A stretch of 64,000 nucleotides of DNA from Candidatus Zixiibacteriota bacterium (lineage in GTDB: Bacteria > Zixibacteria > MSB-5A5 > GN15 > FEB-12). The translations under genes were made by a program, and so were the position numbers. This document shows, in pieces, positions 25,489-34,118 of this stretch. Below the pieces are notes generated by a model. It was not told where the DNA came from, ran no database searches, and was given only the letters and a program-made list of their open reading frames with translations. The stretch is taken from the NCBI GenBank assembly GCA_029860345.1, contig JAOUBJ010000020.1:1-64000 (forward strand), in the 5' to 3' direction. Numbering within the stretch: position 1 is the first letter of the stretch; each line of letters begins with the position of its first letter.

Positions 25489-26253
25489 ATGGATATAGCA
25501 ACTCTGATGGGATTGGTTCTGGCCGTCGGTGCAATCGGCGGCGCATACTTGCTCGAAGGCGGCAATCCGGACGCAGTGTTTCTCACCGCGCCGATCCTAA
25601 TCGTGCTCGGCGGCACCATCGGTGCAACCACGATTACAACCTCAATACGTACCGTACTCCAGGTGCCGACTTTTCTCAGGTTGGCCTTTTTCGGCAGTTC
25701 GCATCCGTCCAATTTTACTATCGAGAGAATCGTCAAGCTGGCCGAGAAAGCTCGCCGCGACGGTATCTTAGGGTTGGAGCGAATGTTGTCGGAAATCAGC
25801 AACCCGTTTTTTCGCAAGGCGGTCCAACTGGTGGTCGATGGTACCGAAGTGACCGTACTTAGAGAGATTCTTGAAACTGAGATTGCGTATATTGAAGATC
25901 GTCACCGTAAAGGGATCGCCTTTTTCAAGAAGGCCGGTGGTTTCTCGCCAACTATGGGTATCCTCGGCACCGTGCTGGGATTGATTCAAGCACTCAGCGA
26001 CACCTCCGATGCGTCGCGCATGGCCGGCTCGATTGCCGTCGCTTTTATCGCCACGTTGTGGGGAGTCGGTCTGGCCAACTTGTTTTTTCTGCCCATTTCC
26101 GACAAGTTACAGATGCGTCACGAAGAAGAACTGGCCCATCTGGAACTGATCCTGGAGGGTGTAATCGCGCTTCAGTCCGGTGACACGCCGCGCAATGTCC
26201 GCACTCGTCTGATCGGTTTCGTGGCTCCGCGCCATCGTTATCAAGAGGTGTAA
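25489..26253 (+). CDS. motA: Flagellar motor stator protein MotA
   Basis: A 254-residue inner-membrane protein with four hydrophobic helices (about 4-22, 30-50, 150-172, 180-200). The MotA/ExbB signature GFSPTMGILGTVLGLIQAL (about 157-175) includes the conserved channel prolines, and a cytoplasmic loop carries charged residues that meet FliG. With MotB it forms the ion-driven stator. Its ATG has an AAGAGGACG ribosome site. MotB follows after two bases. Proton or sodium use cannot be decided by eye. Confidence 0.95.
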   Translation: MDIATLMGLVLAVGAIGGAYLLEGGNPDAVFLTAPILIVLGGTIGATTITTSIRTVLQVPTFLRLAFFGSSHPSNFTIERIVKLAEKARRDGILGLERMLSEISNPFFRKAVQLVVDGTEVTVLREILETEIAYIEDRHRKGIAFFKKAGGFSPTMGILGTVLGLIQALSDTSDASRMAGSIAVAFIATLWGVGLANLFFLPISDKLQMRHEEELAHLELILEGVIALQSGDTPRNVRTRLIGFVAPRHRYQEV

Positions 26254-26255
26254 GA

Positions 26256-27005
26256 ATGCCTCGTCTTCGCCGTAAGAAATCCAGTGATGACCAGGAAAAC
26301 CACGAACGCTGGCTTTTGACCTACGCCGACATGATCACGCTTTTGTTGGCGTTGTTCATAGTGATGTATTCGATGTCTCAGATAGATGCCAAGCGATTCG
26401 GCAAAATGGCCGAGGCGCTCAACGGCATACTCAAAGGTGGGCAGACCATTATCAACCAATCTGGGGAGGACCAGTTCAAGACCGGCCATGGTGTGCTCAA
26501 ACTGGGCGACCTGCGCATGATCCAGCGTCAGGTTGAGGAGCAGACCGAAGTTAAGGGGCGTTCAGAAGAGGTACTGACCGAAATAACCGAGCGCGGCCTG
26601 GTCGTGCATATTGTCGAGTCGGCGGTGTTCCAACCTGGCTCGGCTGACCTGCAACCTGCGGCCATGCAGTTGTTGGACCTGGTCTACGAGACGATCCGAG
26701 GTACGCCCAACCACATTCGGGTCGAGGGTCACACTGATGACGCGCAGATAAAGTCGACTCGTTATCCATCCAACTGGGAGCTGTCGGCGGCTCGGGCCAC
26801 TGAAGTAGTGCGTTACTTCGTAAGCAATTACAATATCGATGAAGGTCGCATCTCGGCGCTTGGCTACGGCGAGTTTCGGCCTATCCGACCCAACAACTCG
26901 ATTGAGAACCGTGCCCTCAATCGCCGCGTGGATATCGTGGTGCTGACCCGCGAGTTGTCGCAAAAAGAACCGTCCTCGCAATTGTACGGCGAGGCGGATC
27001 AATAG
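26256..27005 (+). CDS. motB: Flagellar motor stator protein MotB
   Basis: A 249-residue stator partner. One membrane helix near the N-terminus (WLLTYADMITLLLALFIVMY) carries the essential ion-binding Asp in TYADM. A plug/linker follows, then a C-terminal OmpA-like peptidoglycan-binding domain (about 125-240) with RVEGHTDD, NWELSAARATEVVRYF and ALGYGEFRP. It follows motA by two bases and ends before a 170-base gap that holds the flgB promoter. Confidence 0.95.
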   Translation: MPRLRRKKSSDDQENHERWLLTYADMITLLLALFIVMYSMSQIDAKRFGKMAEALNGILKGGQTIINQSGEDQFKTGHGVLKLGDLRMIQRQVEEQTEVKGRSEEVLTEITERGLVVHIVESAVFQPGSADLQPAAMQLLDLVYETIRGTPNHIRVEGHTDDAQIKSTRYPSNWELSAARATEVVRYFVSNYNIDEGRISALGYGEFRPIRPNNSIENRALNRRVDIVVLTRELSQKEPSSQLYGEADQ

Positions 27006-27127
27006 CAAAAACTTCCGCCGTCAGGCGGCAATCGTTTCCCATTCAAATAGACAAACGTACCGCGTCGCGTTCACGATTGAGTCGTAACCGCCCGCAATAC
27101 ATGGAAATAGGGAAGAGGCGCCGCTTT

Positions 27128-27143
27128 TGGCATTAACCTTGCT
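27128..27143 (+). promoter_or_regulatory. Sigma-54 promoter of the flgB-fliJ operon
   Basis: TGGCATTAACCTTGCT matches the sigma-54 consensus TGGCAYRNNNNTTGCW at every core position, with GG and GC ten bases apart. Transcription would start near 27154, and the flgB ATG is at 27181. The activator is probably the NtrC-family protein at 21428. Confidence 0.8.
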
Positions 27144-27180
27144 CAATAGCCATGCGAAGAAAAACGTATGAGTGATTTGC

Positions 27181-27594
27181 ATGGTAAACAAGACAGCTAG
27201 TTTCGTGTTCAACCGAGTCGGAGTTCCCAAGTTCGAGAAATACCTCGACCTGGCTTCGTTTCGTCACAAACTGGTCGGCGGCAATGTGGCCAATGTATCG
27301 ACGCCCGGCTATCGCACCCGCGATATCGACTTCAACGCCGAGTTCGCCCGTTTGACCAAAGAGACCGATAATCTGGCCGGACTGACCACGAACAATGCAC
27401 ACCTACCGCTCGGCTTTCACTCCGAACGACCGCCGGAGCCTGATGAGGTGAAGGTTTCCGAAGGTGAGATGAACTCAGTCGACATCGACAAAGAGATATC
27501 GAACCTGGCTCAAAACGAGTTGGTGTTTACCGTTGCGGCCAGACTGCTCAAACAGAAATTTGACGGTCTGCGCAAGGCAATAACGAGCAGATAA
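27181..27594 (+). CDS. flgB: Flagellar proximal rod protein FlgB
   Basis: A 137-residue rod subunit exported by the flagellar type III apparatus. The rod-family signature is present near the N-terminus (LVGGNVANVSTPGYRTRDIDF), and the C-terminal helix ends in VAARLLKQKFDGLRKAI. The ATG at 27181 is preferred to the GTG at 27172. No good ribosome site precedes either. It leads a sigma-54 operon that continues with flgC, an unknown gene and fliE to fliJ. Confidence 0.93.
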   Translation: MVNKTASFVFNRVGVPKFEKYLDLASFRHKLVGGNVANVSTPGYRTRDIDFNAEFARLTKETDNLAGLTTNNAHLPLGFHSERPPEPDEVKVSEGEMNSVDIDKEISNLAQNELVFTVAARLLKQKFDGLRKAITSR

Positions 27595-27604
27595 AGGAAA
27601 ACAG

Positions 27605-28099
27605 ATGGCCGGTATACTCAACGCTATCGAGGTATCATCGCAGGGTCTCTCCATTCAGCGTGCCCGGATGAATACCGTGGCCCGCAACATCGCTAACGCC
27701 GAAACCACGCGCACCGAAGAAGGCGGGCCCTACCGTCGTCGTCGCGTACTGGTGGAAGAAGAGAAAGTCCGGACCGGATTTCGTAATTTGATCAAACATG
27801 CCGGTACCCAGCTTTCGCGCACAAGTAAGAAACATATACCGGCGCACTCGAATTTGGTGACGCGCAATGTTGAAACGCCTACGGTCGACTTCGATGAAGC
27901 CGTCGATACCGAGTCGAACTTCAAGATAGTGCATGATCCGTCTCATCCCGATGCCGACGCTGAAGGATACGTCGAGATGCCGGATGTTGAAATTGTTACC
28001 GAGATGGTAGACATGATGGCCGCCACGCGTGCCTATGAGGCCAACACGGTGGCTATATCGGCGGCCAAGAAGATGGCCGAGTCTGCAATGGATATCTAA
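27605..28099 (+). CDS. flgC: Flagellar rod protein FlgC
   Basis: A 164-residue rod protein. The N-terminal motif RMNTVARNIANAETTRTEEGG and the C-terminal TEMVDMMAATRAYEANTVAI are the standard paired helices of rod/hook proteins. It assembles with FlgB and FlgF in the proximal rod. It starts ten bases after flgB with a weak AAGGAAA site, and the next gene begins 19 bases downstream. Confidence 0.95.
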   Translation: MAGILNAIEVSSQGLSIQRARMNTVARNIANAETTRTEEGGPYRRRRVLVEEEKVRTGFRNLIKHAGTQLSRTSKKHIPAHSNLVTRNVETPTVDFDEAVDTESNFKIVHDPSHPDADAEGYVEMPDVEIVTEMVDMMAATRAYEANTVAISAAKKMAESAMDI

Positions 28100-28118
28100 G
28101 TTCAGGAAGGAATAGAAA

Positions 28119-28445
28119 ATGCAAGTTAATCCCGTAGGCGTACAGTCCTATCAACAACTCAACCGTCAGGATAAAGCAGCCGGCGGCGCCGACGAGTCCG
28201 GTCAATCGACCGAGTCGACCAAAGTAACGATTAATCCGACCGATCAAGCCGGTGAATCTCGCCTGGCCGTGAAAGTTCCGCGCGGCAGTTATGCCGACAA
28301 TTTGTCCGGAGCCGAGATGCGTGCCCTGGACCTTTTGTTCAATCGTTTTACCGACGCCACCAGGTTCGGTGCCGGCTATGCCGATGATGCCGACAGCGAC
28401 GTTGCCGAGGCCGGCATGGGTAAAGTAATCGATATGAAAGCATAG
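28119..28445 (+). CDS. Unknown small protein between flgC and fliE
   Basis: A 108-residue polar protein I do not recognise. There is no signal peptide, cysteine or membrane segment. The first 60 residues are rich in Gln, Ser, Asp and Glu and look disordered. Residues about 63-84 (LSGAEMRALDLLFNRFTDA) may form an amphipathic helix, and the end is acidic then MGKVIDMKA. It has a GGAAGG ribosome site, and spacings of 19 and 8 bases to its neighbours put it firmly in the operon. An accessory rod, export or anti-misassembly factor is conceivable, but no function can be assigned. Confidence 0.7.
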   Translation: MQVNPVGVQSYQQLNRQDKAAGGADESGQSTESTKVTINPTDQAGESRLAVKVPRGSYADNLSGAEMRALDLLFNRFTDATRFGAGYADDADSDVAEAGMGKVIDMKA

Positions 28446-28453
28446 GCTTCGGA

Positions 28454-28774
28454 ATGGGCATAGGCATCAACAACACTCAGCGGCTTGTCCCCGGTCTCAT
28501 CGAGCGTCCCGGCGGCAAAATTGTCGACCTGCCGAAAGATGAAACTGTCAAGCAGGCCAATTTCACCGAGATGCTGAGTGGATTGGTGAATAACGTCAAT
28601 GAGCTGCACGACGAATCGGGCCGGATTCAACAGGCCTTCCTGGCCGGTGAGCCGGTCGAGTTGCACCAGATCATGATCAAGGCCGAACAGGCCGGTATTG
28701 CCACCGACCTGCTTTTGGAGATACGAAACAAGTTAATGACCGCTTACAATGAAATAATGCGCATGCCACTGTAG
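28454..28774 (+). CDS. fliE: Flagellar hook-basal body protein FliE
   Basis: A 106-residue export-apparatus/rod junction protein that joins the MS ring to the rod. The family's C-terminal half is clear: FTEMLSGLVNNVNELH, then AGEPVELHQIMIKAEQAGIATDLLLEIRNKLMTAYNEIMRMPL, here seen as several motifs around residues 60-106. It is eight bases after the unknown gene and 64 bases before fliF. Confidence 0.93.
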   Translation: MGIGINNTQRLVPGLIERPGGKIVDLPKDETVKQANFTEMLSGLVNNVNELHDESGRIQQAFLAGEPVELHQIMIKAEQAGIATDLLLEIRNKLMTAYNEIMRMPL

Positions 28775-28838
28775 GCAGCAGGCGTTGAGCCCGGTCGACC
28801 ACGGATGGTCTAAGCACCGGAACCGATAGGAATGGTTT

Positions 28839-30386
28839 ATGGAGGCTCTGAAAGAATACTTAAAGAACATATCAGGATTTGTCGGCCGCATGTCGCCCAG
28901 CCAGGTGATGATGCTTTTGGGTGTCATCACCGGCACACTTGTCGGCGTCGTGTTCCTGGTCGGCTGGCTTAACACCGTCACCTACGAACCACTGTACTCG
29001 GACCTTGATGAGGCCGAAGCAGGGGAGGTGGTGGCGTACCTGGGCCAAAACAACATCGACTACCAACTGACCAGTGGTGGACGCACAATCGAGGTGCCGT
29101 CATCCGATGTCTATCAGGCCCGAATCGGTCTGGCCACGCAGGGGCTGCCGCGCTCGGGAAGCATCGGGTACTCGCTGTTTGATGAGAACAACCTGGGTAT
29201 GACCGACTTTCTGCAAAACCTGAACTTCCGGCGTGCGCTGGAAGGTGAGTTGACTCGCACTATTATGCAATTGCGTGAGGTCGACGCCGCCCGCGTGCAC
29301 ATCGTGATTCCCAAGGATCGACTGTTCAAGGAAGATCAGAAGGAAGCCACGGCCTCCGTAGTGTTGAAACTCAGAGGTAGCGGGCTTGGGAAACCACAGG
29401 TGGCAGGTATCTCGCACCTGGTGGCATCCTCGGTTGAAGGACTGTCGCCGGACAATATTACGATAGTCGACTACAACGGTAACCTCCTGTCGTCCGGACA
29501 ACAGAATGACGCTTTGGCCGGTTTGACCGCCTCGCAGATGGAGGTGGGTCAGAATGTTGAGAAGCATTTGGAGTCTAAAGCGCAAACAATGCTTGACGAA
29601 GTGTTGGGTGTCAAGAAGTCGGTGGTGAGAGTTACGGCCGAGCTGAATTTCCAGCAGTTGGAACGAACCTCCGAGATATTTGATCCCAACGCACCATCGA
29701 TTCGTAGCGAACAACGGACCCAGAATTCCGGATCGGTTACCGACCGCAACGAAGAGAACGCCGAGAGCTCAGAAGAGGATGCTCAGGAAACGGTGATCAC
29801 TAATTATGAACTCAACCGAACCATGGACCATATCGTTAACGCCGTCGGAACGATTGAGCGTTTGTCGGTAGCGGTGTTGGTTGACGGCAACTACTCTGAA
29901 GTGGAAAACGCAGACGGTGTTGTGGAGACTGTTTACGAACCGCGTTCACCAGAAGAACTGGACCGTCTTGAGGCGATCGTCAAGAACGCTATCGGATATG
30001 ACTCCGAACGCAACGATCAGGTTGAAATGTTGAATCTATCTTTTGACCGCAAGAATCTCGATACCGACCGTGAGGCACTCGATGCCATGTACGTTCGAGA
30101 ATTCTATCTGGAGATTGCCAAGAAAGTTGGATACGTTCTGTTGATAGCCTTCCTGCTTTTATATCTGAAGAAAAAGTCCCGGAAGCTCTTTGGCGCCCTG
30201 TCGGGATTAATGCCACCGCCACCGCCGCCGCGCACCCAGGCGGTGACCCCGGAGCCGGTGGAGGAAGAGCCGATAGAGATAATTCCGGAAACACGAAAAC
30301 CGAGGCTGGTCGATAAGATGCAGGAGACAGCCAAGAAGGAACCGGAAGAGATTGCCAAAGTCATCAAAACCATGATGATTGAGTAG
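28839..30386 (+). CDS. fliF: Flagellar MS-ring protein FliF
   Basis: A 515-residue inner-membrane ring protein. One membrane helix near the N-terminus (about 24-45) and one near 430 bracket the periplasmic ring-building motifs (YEPLYSDLDEAEAGEVV, GSIGYSLFD, LEGELTRTI, ARVHIVIPKD). The cytoplasmic tail is Pro-rich (PPPPPPR) and ends in KKEPEEIAKVIKTMM, the FliG-binding segment. The fliG coding region begins just after the stop. Confidence 0.96.
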   Translation: MEALKEYLKNISGFVGRMSPSQVMMLLGVITGTLVGVVFLVGWLNTVTYEPLYSDLDEAEAGEVVAYLGQNNIDYQLTSGGRTIEVPSSDVYQARIGLATQGLPRSGSIGYSLFDENNLGMTDFLQNLNFRRALEGELTRTIMQLREVDAARVHIVIPKDRLFKEDQKEATASVVLKLRGSGLGKPQVAGISHLVASSVEGLSPDNITIVDYNGNLLSSGQQNDALAGLTASQMEVGQNVEKHLESKAQTMLDEVLGVKKSVVRVTAELNFQQLERTSEIFDPNAPSIRSEQRTQNSGSVTDRNEENAESSEEDAQETVITNYELNRTMDHIVNAVGTIERLSVAVLVDGNYSEVENADGVVETVYEPRSPEELDRLEAIVKNAIGYDSERNDQVEMLNLSFDRKNLDTDREALDAMYVREFYLEIAKKVGYVLLIAFLLLYLKKKSRKLFGALSGLMPPPPPPRTQAVTPEPVEEEPIEIIPETRKPRLVDKMQETAKKEPEEIAKVIKTMMIE

Positions 30387-30393
30387 ACCGACT

Positions 30394-31404
30394 ATGAACT
30401 ACGAAGATATGCAACCGATGCAAAAAGCCGCTGTGGCTTTGGTCGCATTTGGTCCCGAAGTATCGGCCCTGGTGCTCAAAGGTATGTCCGAACAAGACCT
30501 CGAAAGGATCACCGTTGAGATTGCCAACCTGCGCGACGTGCCCGCAGAGATCGAAGAAAAAGTGATCAGTGAATGTCATCAGATTTTTATGGCGCGCCAC
30601 TACATCTCACAGGGTGGTGTTGACTTTGCCCGCAGCATACTGGAAAAAGCTGTCGGAACCGGCAAGGCCAAGGAAATTATGCACCGGCTGGAGTCGACCA
30701 TCAAGTCAAGTGGCTTTTCACTGTTGAAAGACATCGATCCCAAACAGCTGACGGGTTTCCTGCAAAACGAACATCCGCAGACTATCGCTTTGATTCTGAC
30801 TCAGTTGACTTCGCAACATGCCGCTGCCGTATTGGCCGAGTTGTCACCGGAGTTACAGGGTGAAGTGTCCTTCCGGATCGCCACCATGGAAAAGATCGCA
30901 CCGGATATTTTGCGCGAAATCGAGCAGACGCTGGAAGGTCACTTTGAACAGTCGGCCGGTGGTGAGATGTCGACATCCGGCGGCGCGAAAGCACTTGCCG
31001 AAATCCTCAACCTTATCGATACCTCGGCTGAGAAGAACGTCCTGCAGTCTATGGAAGCGGGAGACCCCGACCTGGCCGCGGAAATCAAAAACATGATGTT
31101 CGTGTTCGACGATATCGTTCTGCTGGATGATCGTTCGGTGCAGAGGCTGCTTAAGGAAGTTGAGACCAAGGACCTGTCGCTGGCCCTCAAGGCCGCTTCG
31201 GACGAAGTCAAGGCCAAGATCTTCTCGAATGTCTCCGAGCGTGTCTCGGTGATGATCAAAGAAGAGATGGAGTTCATGGGTCCTACACGTCTCTCCGATG
31301 TGGAAGCGGCTCAGACGCGCATCGTAGAAGCCATCCGTCGACTGGAGGAAGAAGGCCAGATCATCATCTCCGGTCGTGGCGGCAAAGAGGATGTCATTGT
31401 CTAA
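30394..31404 (+). CDS. fliG: Flagellar motor switch protein FliG
   Basis: A 336-residue rotor protein that transmits torque from MotA. The N-terminal FliF-binding domain (KAAVALVAFGPEVSALVLKG, about 9-30), the middle domain with EHPQTIALILT (about 125-137), and the C-terminal torque helix (DDIVLLDDRSVQRLLKEVET, with charged residues) are all recognisable. The ATG at 30394 is chosen. An in-frame TTG at 30379 overlaps fliF and adds five unlikely residues. It overlaps fliH by 14 bases. Confidence 0.96.
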   Translation: MNYEDMQPMQKAAVALVAFGPEVSALVLKGMSEQDLERITVEIANLRDVPAEIEEKVISECHQIFMARHYISQGGVDFARSILEKAVGTGKAKEIMHRLESTIKSSGFSLLKDIDPKQLTGFLQNEHPQTIALILTQLTSQHAAAVLAELSPELQGEVSFRIATMEKIAPDILREIEQTLEGHFEQSAGGEMSTSGGAKALAEILNLIDTSAEKNVLQSMEAGDPDLAAEIKNMMFVFDDIVLLDDRSVQRLLKEVETKDLSLALKAASDEVKAKIFSNVSERVSVMIKEEMEFMGPTRLSDVEAAQTRIVEAIRRLEEEGQIIISGRGGKEDVIV

Positions 31405-32110
31405 AATAATCCGCCAAGTTCAGAAGGCGCCGGTCGTGTACATCGGCGAGAAACATCTTGATCGTGACAAGGAAATCCTGGCCGAACGAAAGCTGGGAGA
31501 GCTTCTTCCTGAAGTGGTGGTGCTTACCGACCCCGACGGAGCCAAGTTAATCCCGGTGCAGGAAGTCGACAAAGTAGAGCGCTATCTGAACGATCGGGTG
31601 CAGAAGGCAACTCAAATCAGTCTTCAGGACGGACAGAAGGCCGGGTACGACCGAGGATTGAATGAGGGCCTGGCCAAAGCAAGCGAAGTGTTGAATCAAC
31701 TCGATGCGGCAATCAAGGATGCCGTCAACCAACGCGAATCGCTTCTTCTTGAAGCCAAGCAAAAGATACTCGATTTGGTCATACAGATCAGCCGAAAAGT
31801 AACATACGACGCGGTCAAGGCAGACCCGGAACTCACCCTGGGGATGATCAGTGGAGTCATCGACAGTTTGGTGGATCGTTCCCGCCTCAAGATCAAGGTC
31901 CATCCGGATCATCTGCCGATCATCGAGCAAAACATAGAGTCCTTTCTCAAAGGCTCTACCACCATCAAGGAAATCTCTATCGAATCCGATCCTCGCGTTC
32001 GCTACGGCGGCTGTTTCATCGAAACACCGACCGGCGACATCGATGCTCGTTTGGAATCTCAATTTGAAGTCATAGAAGAGACCATACTTGCCGGCGAGGA
32101 AAGGTTGTGA
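31391..32110 (+). CDS. fliH: Flagellar export apparatus protein FliH
   Basis: A 239-residue regulator of the FliI ATPase. It has a charged coiled-coil middle (about 65-135), an EILAERKLGELLPEV segment near the start, and a C-terminal FliH/YscL domain (about 140-239) with VHPDHLPIIEQN and DPRVRYGGCFIETPTGDIDARLE. The ATG at 31391 lies inside the end of fliG. The gene ends in a GTGA overlap with fliI. Confidence 0.9.
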   Translation: MSLSKIIRQVQKAPVVYIGEKHLDRDKEILAERKLGELLPEVVVLTDPDGAKLIPVQEVDKVERYLNDRVQKATQISLQDGQKAGYDRGLNEGLAKASEVLNQLDAAIKDAVNQRESLLLEAKQKILDLVIQISRKVTYDAVKADPELTLGMISGVIDSLVDRSRLKIKVHPDHLPIIEQNIESFLKGSTTIKEISIESDPRVRYGGCFIETPTGDIDARLESQFEVIEETILAGEERL

Positions 32111-33423
32111 CGCACGTTGCCTACGATGTTTATGCAGAACGGATAGCAGCGGCCTCTCCGGTTAGACACTTCGGTAAAGTAACCAAGGTGATCGGTCTGG
32201 TAATTGAATCGGCCGGGCCGGCGGTGTCGGTGGGTCGTTTGTGCCACATTGAAAACTATGATACCGGGAGCCGAATCAAAGCCGAGGTGGTTGGATTTCG
32301 TGATGACCGGATTTTGCTGATGCCGTTGGGGCCTATCTCGGGTATCACCCCGGGCGCAATTGTCACCTCCACTTTCGAACAACTGCGCATCCCGGTGGGA
32401 GATCAACTTATCGGTCGCATACTGGGCGGGTTGGGTCAGCCGATTGATGACAACGGTCCGCTGATAAGCACCATGATGAGACCAATCCACGCTGAGCCAA
32501 TTCCCGCCTTGAAACGCCGTCGCATAGAAGAACCATTGCGCACAGGTATCCGGTCCATGGACATGACCTGCGCCGTGGGCAAAGGTCAGCGCATGGGTAT
32601 ATTCTCCGGTTCCGGCGTCGGGAAGTCTGTCCTTTTGGGCATGATGGCGCGGGGATCATCGGCCGATGTCAACGTCATCGCGCTGGTGGGCGAGAGGGGC
32701 CGCGAAGTGCGCGAGTTTATCGAACGCGATCTCGGCGAGGAAGGGATGAAGAACACGGTGGTCGTTGCTGTGACTTCGGATCAACCATCGCTCATCCGGG
32801 TCAAAGGCGCCATGGTTGCAACAACTATCGCCGAGCACTTCCGTGACCAGGGTCGCGATGTCATGCTCTTGATGGATTCGCTTACGCGCATAGCCATGGC
32901 CCAACGAGAGATCGGAATCGCGGTGGGGGAACCTCCGACAACCAAAGGTTACACTCCTTCGGTGTTTGCTCTATTGCCGAAACTTCTGGAGCGGGCCGGA
33001 CAGAGCGAAAAAGGGTCTGTGACCGGGATCTACACGGTATTGGTCGAGGGAGATGATTTCAACGAGCCGGTATCCGACGCCGTCCGTTCAATTTTGGACG
33101 GGCATGTCTCTCTGTCGCGACGGCTGGCATCGCGCAACCAGTTTCCCGCGGTGGATGTGCCCGATTCGATCAGCCGTTTGGCCAAGGATGTCACCACCGA
33201 CTCAGAACAGGCGCTGGCCGGGGAGGTGCGGGAGTTGTTGTCGGTATATCGTGAAGCCGAAGACCTGATCAACATAGGCGCCTACGTCAAAGGGTCCAAC
33301 CCCGGAATCGATCGCGCTATCGATAAGCATGAGCCACTGAACAATTTCTTCCGTCAGGCAATCATGGAACTGGCCGATCATGCACAATCGGTACAGAGAC
33401 TCAAAGAAATACTCGCTGACTGA
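32107..33423 (+). CDS. fliI: Flagellum-specific ATP synthase FliI
   Basis: A 438-residue hexameric export ATPase related to F1-beta. The Walker A loop is SGSGVGKSVLLGMMARG (about 159-175). DVMLLMDSLTRIAMAQREIG includes Walker B and the family signature (about 255-274), and GEPPTTKGYTPSVFALLPKLLERAG follows. The start is GTG, overlapping the fliH stop by four bases (GTGA), so translation is coupled. FliJ begins 15 bases after the stop. Confidence 0.97.
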   Translation: MTHVAYDVYAERIAAASPVRHFGKVTKVIGLVIESAGPAVSVGRLCHIENYDTGSRIKAEVVGFRDDRILLMPLGPISGITPGAIVTSTFEQLRIPVGDQLIGRILGGLGQPIDDNGPLISTMMRPIHAEPIPALKRRRIEEPLRTGIRSMDMTCAVGKGQRMGIFSGSGVGKSVLLGMMARGSSADVNVIALVGERGREVREFIERDLGEEGMKNTVVVAVTSDQPSLIRVKGAMVATTIAEHFRDQGRDVMLLMDSLTRIAMAQREIGIAVGEPPTTKGYTPSVFALLPKLLERAGQSEKGSVTGIYTVLVEGDDFNEPVSDAVRSILDGHVSLSRRLASRNQFPAVDVPDSISRLAKDVTTDSEQALAGEVRELLSVYREAEDLINIGAYVKGSNPGIDRAIDKHEPLNNFFRQAIMELADHAQSVQRLKEILAD

Positions 33424-33437
33424 CGCGGGGCACCGCC

Positions 33438-33887
33438 ATGAAGAAATTCAAGTACCGCCTTCAGGCTCTCTTGAGGGTCAAAGAACATATCGAGAAAGAG
33501 CGTCAAAAGGTTCACGCCGTAGCCGTGCAAAAGGTGCATCAACAGACAGACGAACTTGATCGAATTCATGACTCCCGCCAGGAAAACCTGTCTTCACAGC
33601 GTCGGCAGATGACACAACATGTTTCGGTGGCCGAGATGCTCGTCTACTCGCGTTACCTGACCCGTCTCAAACGAGAACAGTTGGCCGGGACGGAACTGTT
33701 GAATGTTTTGAAGGGTGAGGCGGAAGAGAAGCGAGTCGAACTGGTAGCTGCTGCCAAAGACCGACGGGTTCTTGAAAAACTCAAAGAAAAACAATCGACC
33801 AAGCACCATGCCGAGATCGATCAGGCGATGACGAAAGAAAACGACGAGATAGCTCTAATCTGTCATCGCCGCAAAGAAGAGGGTTGA
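33438..33887 (+). CDS. fliJ: Flagellar export protein FliJ
   Basis: A 149-residue, highly charged coiled-coil protein. The FliJ-family beginning MKKFKYRLQALLRVKEHIEKER and the long antiparallel helices match. It acts with FliI/FliH as the central stalk of the export ATPase and escorts chaperones. It is the last gene of this operon. The usual next genes (fliK, flgD, flgE) do not follow. Confidence 0.88.
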   Translation: MKKFKYRLQALLRVKEHIEKERQKVHAVAVQKVHQQTDELDRIHDSRQENLSSQRRQMTQHVSVAEMLVYSRYLTRLKREQLAGTELLNVLKGEAEEKRVELVAAAKDRRVLEKLKEKQSTKHHAEIDQAMTKENDEIALICHRRKEEG

Positions 33888-34118
33888 GTTTCTGGCAGGT
33901 GCAGTCAGGCGACTCGCCTGGTGGCAAGCCACTCTTTCGCGCTTCGCGCGCACTGCCCAGATTATTGCCTGGTAGGTCAAGATTCCAGTGATTCTCACAG
34001 CTTGGCGGGTTCACGCCGCGGCGCGCAGGCGAAGACGGACCCGCGCTACAATCGCTTGATAGAGTCACAACTCGCAAAGCGCAAGAGGGCCGTTTAAGGC
34101 TGAATTATCACCCCGCTG
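33888..34118. repeat. Intergenic repeats after fliJ
   Basis: The gap holds a perfect palindrome CAGGCGACTCGCCTG (33906-33920), a GTGGCAAGCCAC element also seen near 35364-35375, a CGCGCTTCGCGCG palindrome (about 33935-33947) and a GGCGGGTTCACGCCGCGGCG element (about 34003-34022) shared with 25260. The palindrome at 33906 may act as a weak terminator for the fliE-J operon, although no T run follows. Confidence 0.5.
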
